DNA from: PGYR01 sp041675005
Lineage (GTDB): Bacteria; Bacteroidota; Ignavibacteria; Kapaibacteriales; UBA2268
Length of the DNA stretch: 64,000 nt
Reading direction: 5' to 3'
NCBI GenBank assembly: GCA_041675005.1
Contig: JBAYUQ010000001.1
Location: forward strand, 124,001 to 188,000
Part shown: positions 8,007-13,914 of the stretch, piece by piece
Numbering within the stretch: position 1 is the first letter of the stretch
Layout of the letters: each line of letters opens with the position of its first letter
Program-made: the position numbers and the translations under genes
The notes under the pieces: generated by a model
The model's input: only the letters and a program-made list of their open reading frames with translations
Told to the model about the DNA's origin: nothing
The model's database searches: none

Positions 8007-8997
8007 CTATAAAAACCCAGAGAGCACGACAGGTGCAATGAGCTTCTGGAAGTACCTTGCTGATGTAAAAAACATAAGCAATATGTACCCATACGGTAAG
8101 TCGTATGGCACTAACGCCATCTACAACGCAAGTGAGGATTACCGCTATGGCTTCAATGGTATGGAGAAGGAGAAGAACATGGATGCTAGTGGCGATATAA
8201 CCGACTTTGGAGCAAGGGTCTTTGATGCCAATTTTCCTATGTTTTTGAGTCCTGACCCGATGGAGAGTAAATATCCTGATATGTCTCCGTTTGCAATGGT
8301 ATTAAATAACCCTGTTAATTATAAAGATTCTGATGGTAAACTTGTCAAAGATCAGGATGGGAATGTAATTATTACAGATATTAATAAGGACGATAAATTT
8401 TCAATCTCAGATAAATCCGGGTCATATTATTTTTTAGCAACTAAATCAAAAATAATGTCGTCCAAAGGGAATAGTTTAATCGTTTACAAAGCAAACACTC
8501 CCGAAATAGTATTTGATAGTGATGATTTTAAGAAAGGTAAGTATGATAATTCATGTAATTGTGTTGGAAATGCATTGGGATTAACTAATCTATCTATTTA
8601 TCCAAGTGACTTTTCTGGCCAATTTGTAGAAGATGAAATGATTGGTATTCCTGAAAAAATCGAAGATAGAGAAATGGGGGTATATTTAACTAAGGATGGT
8701 GTTTTAGAACATATGGAAAGAATAATTAGTGAGGATGTAGCTAGTAGTAAAGGAGGTGTTCAGCTTAATAATGTTTTTTATCCTCCAGGGAAAAACCCAA
8801 TTTGGAGTGATCTTAAATATTATTCTTTTAAAAAACATGCAATAGATATTCGAGTTCTACCTACTGATTTTGTTGGACCTTTAGCCCCGTATCAAATTTC
8901 TATGGATTTAAAAAGTATATCTATAGAAAAAGGTTTGAATACTATAGAAAAAGAGTCCTATGATGAGTTATCAAATAAAGTAAAAAAAATGGAATAA
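7996..8997 (+). CDS. Orphan RHS tip with Cys/His (papain-like?) C-terminal domain
   Basis: A 333-codon open frame that begins inside an RHS core and has no good start: GTG 7996 lies within the repeat, and the frame is closed by TAA at 7954. Residues 1-88 are the RHS repeat-associated core (YGFNGMEKEKNMDASGDITD, then FGARVFDANFPMFLSPDP). The remainder is a unique C-terminal domain. It contains NSCNCVGNALG (Cys187/Cys189) and later a VLEHMERI segment (His239). That order recalls papain/NlpC-like toxins of the CVGxALG...H type, but it is inference. The 5' RHS part seems to have been replaced by element 1, so this is probably a silent cassette or decayed toxin. A small secreted-protein gene follows 5 bases later. 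Confidence 0.7.
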   Translation: MIADYKNPESTTGAMSFWKYLADVKNISNMYPYGKSYGTNAIYNASEDYRYGFNGMEKEKNMDASGDITDFGARVFDANFPMFLSPDPMESKYPDMSPFAMVLNNPVNYKDSDGKLVKDQDGNVIITDINKDDKFSISDKSGSYYFLATKSKIMSSKGNSLIVYKANTPEIVFDSDDFKKGKYDNSCNCVGNALGLTNLSIYPSDFSGQFVEDEMIGIPEKIEDREMGVYLTKDGVLEHMERIISEDVASSKGGVQLNNVFYPPGKNPIWSDLKYYSFKKHAIDIRVLPTDFVGPLAPYQISMDLKSISIEKGLNTIEKESYDELSNKVKKME

Positions 8998-9002
8998 TTA
9001 AT

Positions 9003-9743
9003 ATGATTGAATCTAGAATTTTATTTATATATTCAACATTATTTCTCATTTATTCTTATTCTTATAGTATAACTGACAACCTAGAAAAATGTCAAAAAAC
9101 ATTTAAGAAAAATGATTTGATTTACCAAGGAAGCTTTCAAAGTGTGATGGATAATGTAAAAGAGAGGTTAATAGATAATAAATTCAATGAATTTCTAAAA
9201 AATTATAATTATGATACTACCGATTGTATAAGATTATTGTTCAACATTAAAATTGATAATATTATTAGTACAAATCAATTTTGGTATTCAGATTTAAATG
9301 CAGATAATGGAATACTTTATAGAAATTATAGTTCTCATTTTGTTTCACAAAAAATGAAATCTTATTCTTGGATTATTAGACTTTATTATGAGTTAAATTT
9401 AAAAAATGACGAATTTATGGTTTTTAAATCAAAAAACAGAAGAACAATTTTTGATTACAAGTCAAAATGGTTAATGGATTCAACTGCAATTTTTGATTAC
9501 AAGTCAAAATGGTTAATGGATTCAACTGGATTTGATTTAGAATATATTAGAACTAATGGATTTTTTATCAAAACAAGGGTTGGTGATAAACCATTACATT
9601 ATTATAAGATACAAAGTCAAGAAATATCAGAATTAGAATGTAAATTCCAAAAATGGATGATAAAACTTGAATATTATGGTCTAGATTATTTGAAATCAAA
9701 TAAAATTGCCCCTCTTAGTGAAGAAGAATTTGAAATTCAATGA
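9003..9743 (+). CDS. Hypothetical protein, candidate immunity protein for RHS tip 1
   Basis: A 246-residue protein of no family I recognise. It begins with a hydrophobic signal-like segment (about residues 1-22, rich in I/L/F/S/Y) and is otherwise a charged, aromatic-rich AT-biased sequence. The gene follows the RHS tip by 5 bases, the standard position of a cognate immunity gene, and codon use is more AT-rich than the RHS core. An exact 42 bp tandem duplication inside it repeats 14 residues (IFDYKSKWLMDST twice, about residues 149-176). Its stop overlaps the next ORF start as ATGA, but that downstream frame is an RHS fragment, so the overlap may be accidental. Confidence 0.6.
   Translation: MIESRILFIYSTLFLIYSYSYSITDNLEKCQKTFKKNDLIYQGSFQSVMDNVKERLIDNKFNEFLKNYNYDTTDCIRLLFNIKIDNIISTNQFWYSDLNADNGILYRNYSSHFVSQKMKSYSWIIRLYYELNLKNDEFMVFKSKNRRTIFDYKSKWLMDSTAIFDYKSKWLMDSTGFDLEYIRTNGFFIKTRVGDKPLHYYKIQSQEISELECKFQKWMIKLEYYGLDYLKSNKIAPLSEEEFEIQ
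9445..9528 (+). repeat. Perfect 42 bp tandem duplication inside a gene
   Basis: Two identical 42 bp units, 9445-9486 and 9487-9528, each starting CAATTTTTGATTACAAGTC and ending GGATTCAACTG. Because 42 is a multiple of three, the gene stays in frame and gains 14 residues. Zero divergence implies a recent event or an assembly duplication. Confidence 0.9.
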
Positions 9744-11011
9744 TTTGGCTAGACGATTGGTATGTATATGGCTCGGAAGCAGACGGAAGGATAGCAACTG
9801 TTGACCCCAAAGAAATAATAGCCGTGAATGGCTCAAGAATGACAGGTTCGGAGTTTCCGCATCCGCTGAACGAATATAATGCTTCGTCTCCACCAGACAG
9901 CTTGTTACCAACGGCAATGAGGGATACAAATATATTTGGAATGAATGCAAGCTACCGTGTGCAACAAAGAATACCAGATTTCCGTAGATATGAGATTAAG
10001 GATCATCTAGGAAACGTGCGAACAGTGATAGCTGACTACAAAAACCCAGAACTAACAGCACCACCAATTAGTGCTTGGAAGTACCTCGCTGATGTGAAGA
10101 ACATAAGCAATATGTACCCTTACGGTAAGTCGTACGGCACTAACGCCATCTACAACGCCGCAGAGGATTACCGCTATGGCTTCAATGGGAAGGAGAAGGA
10201 GAAGAACATGGATGCTAGTGGAGATATTACCGACTTCGGTGCGAGGGTTTATGATAGTGAGTTACCTATGTTTCTATCACCTGACCCTAAAGAAGGGATG
10301 TTTGCAAATAAAAGTACCTATTCAATTTCTGCAAATAATCCAATATTAAATATTGATGTTAATGGTGAATGGCCTTGGGTTGCAAATAACTGGTTAGGTA
10401 AGTATATGCCACAAATAGAATTATATCAAGGTCAATATGAAACAGAAAAATCTCCTAATATTAATAGAATACAAATTAGTAAAGCAGTTGAAGAAAAATT
10501 CCAAAATAGACTTAGCCGTTTTTATCATAAATGGAATAATCCAAATTCAAAATCTTATTCTCCAAAAATCGCAAAATTTTTAAAGGAAGAAAGGATAAAC
10601 ATAGCTGTTGCTGAATTACAGTCTACGATGAGCATAGCGTCTTTTTCAGGTGGTAAAACTATTAACAATGACTTTATGTATCTGAATACAGAATTACTAA
10701 CTGAAACAGGAGGTATGAGGTCATCAGAAACGGAAGAAACTTTTATGCATGAGTTGGTTCATGTTATGGGATTAGGAGAATTTCAAGCATTTTCGGTAGT
10801 TTATAGTGCTGGATTAATGGACGAAAAGGATATAGAAAAATATTTTAACACGGAGGAATCCTTACGTTACTTATTAAAAGGTTCTGGTGCTGACATATAT
10901 GATTACTTTTATTTGTATGATAATTCTACAACCATATATACACCAGATGGTAAATATGATCTTGAAATTTTTAAATTTAAAGAAGTAAAAAGAGAAGAAT
11001 TTTTTAATTAA
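9740..11011 (+). CDS. Orphan RHS tip with HExxH zinc-metallopeptidase-like C-terminal domain
   Basis: A 423-codon frame. Residues 1-185 belong to an RHS core: WLDDWYVYGSEADGRIATVD, RRYEIKDHLGNVRTVIADYK (about 82-101), YGFNGKEKEKNMDASGDITD and ARVYDSELPMFLSPDP. The unique C-terminal domain (about 186-423) carries EETFMHELVHVMGLGE. There, His337, Glu338 and His341 form an HExxH zinc site, and Glu347 could be a third ligand. RHS proteins with metallopeptidase tips are a known class of polymorphic toxin. There is no signal peptide or YD-repeat body: ATG 9740 is merely the first in-frame start inside the fragment and overlaps the previous stop. DNA identity with the core at about 8010-8250 is very high, while the tips are unrelated. 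A lipoprotein gene follows. Confidence 0.75.
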   Translation: MIWLDDWYVYGSEADGRIATVDPKEIIAVNGSRMTGSEFPHPLNEYNASSPPDSLLPTAMRDTNIFGMNASYRVQQRIPDFRRYEIKDHLGNVRTVIADYKNPELTAPPISAWKYLADVKNISNMYPYGKSYGTNAIYNAAEDYRYGFNGKEKEKNMDASGDITDFGARVYDSELPMFLSPDPKEGMFANKSTYSISANNPILNIDVNGEWPWVANNWLGKYMPQIELYQGQYETEKSPNINRIQISKAVEEKFQNRLSRFYHKWNNPNSKSYSPKIAKFLKEERINIAVAELQSTMSIASFSGGKTINNDFMYLNTELLTETGGMRSSETEETFMHELVHVMGLGEFQAFSVVYSAGLMDEKDIEKYFNTEESLRYLLKGSGADIYDYFYLYDNSTTIYTPDGKYDLEIFKFKEVKREEFFN

Positions 11012-11027
11012 ATGATGGAGACAGGAA

Positions 11028-11720
11028 ATGAAATTAGGGGGTCTGATGAATCAGGCGGTTAACATAATAATTATTTTATTAGTTACGAGTATCATTTCAT
11101 GTAATGACGAAATTAATAAAAAAAATAATGGGGATAATACGTCAGATACAATAAATTATGCTCTAGAAAATATATTCGAAGATTTTGAACAGAAAAAAGT
11201 AAGTATAAGTAAATTCCATGATATATGTTCAAAACAAAATCTTATGTCAAATTATAATATAGATTATGTTGTATTAGATGGTATAAGAGGAAATTACTAT
11301 AAGTCCTATTTACATAGAGATGGAGTTGGAACGGATGGATTTTTCTTAACAAATAGACACCTATTTGGATACATTTATGATAATTCAAGTAAAGCTTTTC
11401 ATAAAGATTATGGGTATATTATTTCTAATGAAAAAATGCTATTAAATAAGACCGAAAATAATTTATATTATATTCGCTGGGACAATGATATTTCTAAACT
11501 TAAGTCTCCATATTTTGAGTATACTTTCAATAATAAAATAGATTCAACAACGAAAGATATTTACACAAATATTGATTCAAATTTAATAAGAAGAGTTTAC
11601 AATTATAGCGGAAGGATAAATAGAGTTAAAATAGATTCATTAATTTTAAAGATGAACCAGTATGACGAAAAACTGGAATTCGATTCTTTAATAGTATCAT
11701 TTCAGGACAAGACAAACTAG
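11028..11720 (+). CDS. Lipoprotein, candidate immunity protein for the metallopeptidase tip
   Basis: A 230-residue protein with a lipoprotein signal: a hydrophobic stretch VNIIIILLVTSIISC with the lipid-modifiable Cys near residue 25 (ATG 11028; an internal ATG at 11046 would give a shorter signal). A purine-rich GGAGACAGG precedes the start. The body is charged and of no recognised family. It sits 16 bases after the toxin tip, in the usual immunity position. An envelope lipoprotein would be suitably placed against a secreted peptidase. Function is inferred from position only. Its stop is immediately followed by another RHS remnant. Confidence 0.6.
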   Translation: MKLGGLMNQAVNIIIILLVTSIISCNDEINKKNNGDNTSDTINYALENIFEDFEQKKVSISKFHDICSKQNLMSNYNIDYVVLDGIRGNYYKSYLHRDGVGTDGFFLTNRHLFGYIYDNSSKAFHKDYGYIISNEKMLLNKTENNLYYIRWDNDISKLKSPYFEYTFNNKIDSTTKDIYTNIDSNLIRRVYNYSGRINRVKIDSLILKMNQYDEKLEFDSLIVSFQDKTN

Positions 11721-11787
11721 GTGGTGATGCCATCTACAACGCCACGGACGATTACCGCAATGGCTTCAATGGGATGGAGAAGGAGGT
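11721..11787 (+). pseudogene. RHS core remnant interrupted by element 2
   Basis: Directly after the lipoprotein stop the sequence reads DAIYNATDDYRNGFNGMEKE, the same RHS core segment found at about 8120-8175 and 10140-10205. The frame then runs into the left end of the second DUF559 element at 11788. No start, tip or stop of its own remains. It shows that a third RHS cassette once stood here. Confidence 0.75.
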
Positions 11788-12317
11788 ATTCCCCTCTTTA
11801 AGCGTAGCGAAAGAGGGGTGGACTGCGAAGCAGGACGGGGTGTTAAATTATTAAAACTAATACACTATGAGTAACTATAAATTCAAACAAAGAATATTAA
11901 ATCTACCTTCAAACCCTCAACTAAAACAAAGAGCGAGAGAACTTCACAAACAAGGAATACTCTCCGAAGTGTTATTATTGGAATCAAGTAAAGAAAAAGC
12001 AAATATTCGATTTGGATTTCGATAGACAAAAATAATTGGAAATTACATAGTTGATTTTTATATTAAAAAACTTGGAATCGTAATTGAGATAGATGGTGTT
12101 AGTCACAACGAAAAGCAGGAAGAAGATTTGGCAAGAGACAACTATCTAAGAAGTTATGGGCTGACAGTTATAAGATATACTGATTTGGAAGTAAAGTTTG
12201 ATTTGGATAGTGTAATATTAGATTTGAAAAATCGGATATTGACAGAGTTTGGGGATATGTAAATACCCCGTCTCCCGCTTATAGCGGGAGCCACCCCTTT
12301 TTAAAAAAAAGGGGAAT
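11788..12317 (+). mobile_element. DUF559 element 2 with double-hairpin inverted ends
   Basis: A 530 bp second copy. Left end: ATTCCCCT (11788-11795), outer hairpin arms CCCCTCTTT and AAAGAGGGG (11791-11799, 11810-11818), inner hairpin CTGC-GAA-GCAG (11823-11833), GACGGGGT (11834-11841). Right end: ACCCCGTC (12265-12272), inner hairpin CTCCCGCT-TAT-AGCGGGAG (12272-12290), GCCACCCC (12290-12297), outer CCCC-T5-A8-GGGG (12294-12314), AGGGGAAT (12310-12317). The hairpin loops and inner stems differ completely from element 1 while the flanking blocks are conserved, so the structure rather than the stem sequence is maintained. Its left flank is a different point of the RHS core; its right flank is the same junction as element 1. 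Confidence 0.65.
11867..12262 (+). pseudogene. DUF559 (PD-(D/E)XK-type) endonuclease gene, two compensating indels
   Basis: Starts MSNYKFKQRILNLP and contains ARELHKQGILSEVLL, then an extra T in TTATTATTGG (about 11978) shifts the frame. About 50 bases later one A is missing from the ACAAAAAT run (about 12028-12032), which returns it. Between them the shifted frame contains TAG 12023. Correcting both gives SEVLLWNQVKKKQIFDLDFD, then RQKIIGNYIVDFYI and the family's IVIEIDGVSH, a 131-residue DUF559 protein closely related to the copy at 7520-7914. As it stands the gene is interrupted. Either it is a decaying copy or the draft sequence has two errors. Confidence 0.75.
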
Positions 12318-12525
12318 TTTCACCACTTAGGAAACGTAAGAACAGTGATAGATAAAGATTCACGACTTTTCAAATAAGTGAATTATAAGGGTTACATTCC
12401 TTACCTGGACTCTTCGCTACGCTCAGAGTGACGTATTTTTAGTAGTTTTTTGTGGGTACGAGACGTATGCAATACGTCTCTACAATTCTTGAATCAGGAG
12501 AAAGAATTAAGTTTAGCCTTCATCC
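12318..12525 (+). other. Intergenic: RHS junction scrap followed by REP-like palindromes
   Basis: At 12324-12351 lies the same 28 bases (HLGNVRTVI) that follow element 1. The frame then stops at FK-TAA about 30 bases later, so no tip is attached. Beyond it are two small repeats. One has ACTCT/AGAGT arms around TCGCTACGCTC (12409-12429). The other is a perfect palindrome GAGACGTAT-GCA-ATACGTCTC (12460-12480). Both look like dispersed intergenic repeats. No gene is visible. Confidence 0.6.
12460..12480. repeat. REP-like palindrome
   Basis: Nine-base arms GAGACGTAT and ATACGTCTC around a GCA loop. The sequence type, an xGTAGAGACGxxx...CGTCTCTAC palindrome, is a common dispersed intergenic repeat in environmental FCB genomes as I recall them. 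Only one copy is in this window. Confidence 0.55.
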
Positions 12526-12801
12526 CTAATCTTTACCCAAGAAATAGTACTTGAAGAATAAGACCTCTGGTATAAGAAGAAATATTAGTGATAGTGTATC
12601 TTGCGTGAAGTAAATAGTATTCCAACTATCTGGATATATAAGAGACGCCACTGTTCCAGTAATAGCCCATCCCACAGTGAAGAAAAGCAAGACAATAGCC
12701 ACTGCCATAAATCCATCTTTCAATCCACCTTCTTGCCAGCTTTTAGTAAAAGCGAATAAAGCACCTAATAAATGCAATTCAAATATTATTATTTCTATCA
12801 T
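12526..12801 (-). CDS. Small membrane protein of unknown function
   Basis: A 91-residue hydrophobic protein from ATG 12801. A longer frame to 12867 exists but would overlap the start of cutA on the opposite strand and adds an atypical N-terminus, so I reject it. Three hydrophobic segments are visible, about MIEIIIFELHLLGALFAF, FMAVAIVLLFFTVGWAITGTV and LSLIFLLIPEVLFFKYYFL, separated by the motif SWQEGGLKDG. I do not recognise the family. It is divergent from cutA with 40 bases between the starts, which presumably hold both promoters. Confidence 0.65.
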   Translation of the reverse strand: MIEIIIFELHLLGALFAFTKSWQEGGLKDGFMAVAIVLLFFTVGWAITGTVASLIYPDSWNTIYFTQDTLSLIFLLIPEVLFFKYYFLGKD

Positions 12802-12841
12802 TTTGATTAACTTTAAAGTCTGAAAAAACCAACAATTAAAA

Positions 12842-13171
12842 ATGATAAAAACAGAAAATTTCATCATTCTAATTTGTAATACTCCAAATATAGATAATGC
12901 AAAACAAATAGCTCACAAACTTGTAAAAGAAAAGTTGGCTGCTTGTGTTAATTTATTCTCTGGTGTAACCTCAATCTACGAGTGGGAGGGAGCTATAGAG
13001 GAGGAGACAGAAATTACGATGATAATAAAAACATTGAAAAAATATAGAGAGCAAGTAGAAGATTCAATATTAGCTCTTCATCCTTACGATACTCCAGAGA
13101 TTATCCAGGTAGATGTTCCTGCCTCTAATAGTAAATACTATGATTGGTTAGTGGGAGCGCTGAAAAATTGA
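12842..13171 (+). CDS. cutA: CutA divalent-cation tolerance family protein
   Basis: A 109-residue CutA protein, a small trimeric ferredoxin-fold protein linked to divalent metal tolerance, although its biochemical role is unclear. Family features: ICNTPNIDNAKQIAHKLVKE at the N-terminus, KLAACVNLF with the conserved Cys, SIYEWEGAIEEETEITMIIKT, and the C-terminal HPYDTPEIIQVDV...YYDWL. Length is typical. The stop overlaps the radC TTG start (TTGA), so the two are probably translated together. Confidence 0.93.
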   Translation: MIKTENFIILICNTPNIDNAKQIAHKLVKEKLAACVNLFSGVTSIYEWEGAIEEETEITMIIKTLKKYREQVEDSILALHPYDTPEIIQVDVPASNSKYYDWLVGALKN

Positions 13172-13860
13172 AAGAGTTTGTACCTATTAACAAAAGAAAC
13201 GAAGACGAAAGACCAAGAGAAAAGCTATTGGCATTTGGTCCAGAGACACTTACGGATGCAGAGCTAATTGCAATTCTCATCAATAATGGTACTCGAAATA
13301 AATCGGCAATTGATTTAGCTCGTGAGCTACTAGCTAATCACGATGGGAATTTGTTCGAACTAACAAAATGTGAAATAGAGAGCTTCAAAATACTTGATGG
13401 TATAGGTGATGCAAAGGCAACTATATTGGCTGCCGCTTTTGAGTTAGGCAAGCGAATAAAAATAGCTGATTTGAATATTCAAGATAAGATAACTTCACCA
13501 GAAAAAATTGGTAAGTACTTTGTACATAAATTAGCTTCAGAAACGGTTGAAAAATTCTATGCCGTTTATTTATCAACTGCTAACAAGATAATAAAAGAGA
13601 AGCAAATAACTAGTGGTACACTGAACGCTAGTCTGGTCCATCCGAGGGAAGTATTCAAAACTGCGGTTAGTGTTTCTGCTAATGCAATTATATTAGTTCA
13701 TAATCACCCAAGTGGTAATAATGCACCTTCGAAAGAGGATATTGCTATCACTAATCAGCTAATAGAAGCCGGGAAGATAATGGATATCCGCATTCTCGAC
13801 CATCTTATTATAGCAGGAAATAGTTTTTATAGTTTCAGGACGCAAGGACTTATACCCTAA
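13168..13860 (+). CDS. radC: RadC family JAB-domain protein
   Basis: About 230 residues of the RadC (DUF2466) family. N-terminal helix-hairpin-helix-like region (DERPREKLLAFGPETLTDAELIAILI, in part, then ILDGIGDAKATILAAAFELG) and a C-terminal JAB/MPN metalloprotease-like domain with HNHPSGNNAPSKEDIAIT and the distal ILDHLIIAG. The former role in recombinational repair is not supported for this family; the function is uncertain. I choose TTG 13168, which overlaps the cutA stop as TTGA. An upstream TTG at 13144 would extend it by 8 residues inside cutA. Confidence 0.9.
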   Translation: MKEFVPINKRNEDERPREKLLAFGPETLTDAELIAILINNGTRNKSAIDLARELLANHDGNLFELTKCEIESFKILDGIGDAKATILAAAFELGKRIKIADLNIQDKITSPEKIGKYFVHKLASETVEKFYAVYLSTANKIIKEKQITSGTLNASLVHPREVFKTAVSVSANAIILVHNHPSGNNAPSKEDIAITNQLIEAGKIMDIRILDHLIIAGNSFYSFRTQGLIP

Positions 13861-13914
13861 ACGGTAACTATAATCGTCATAAATTTACTTATAAAAATAC
13901 ACAAAAAAGCGTAA

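Noticed and set aside
7715..8092. A 125-codon - strand open frame across the end of element 1.
   Set aside because: It is the reverse complement of the DUF559 gene, hairpin end and RHS core; no start context or family resemblance.
9740..9760. Reading the ATGA overlap at 9740 as true translational coupling of an immunity gene and the next toxin.
   Set aside because: The downstream frame is an RHS fragment starting mid-domain; the ATG is probably just the first available Met after a recombination junction.
7444..12317. Interpretation of the DUF559 units as ordinary insertion sequences.
   Set aside because: No transposase or recombinase gene is present in either unit or between them, and flanks lack a short target duplication.
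12802..12867. Upstream extension of the small membrane protein to ATG 12867.
   Set aside because: It would overlap the cutA start on the opposite strand and leave no promoter space; the internal ATG 12801 is better.
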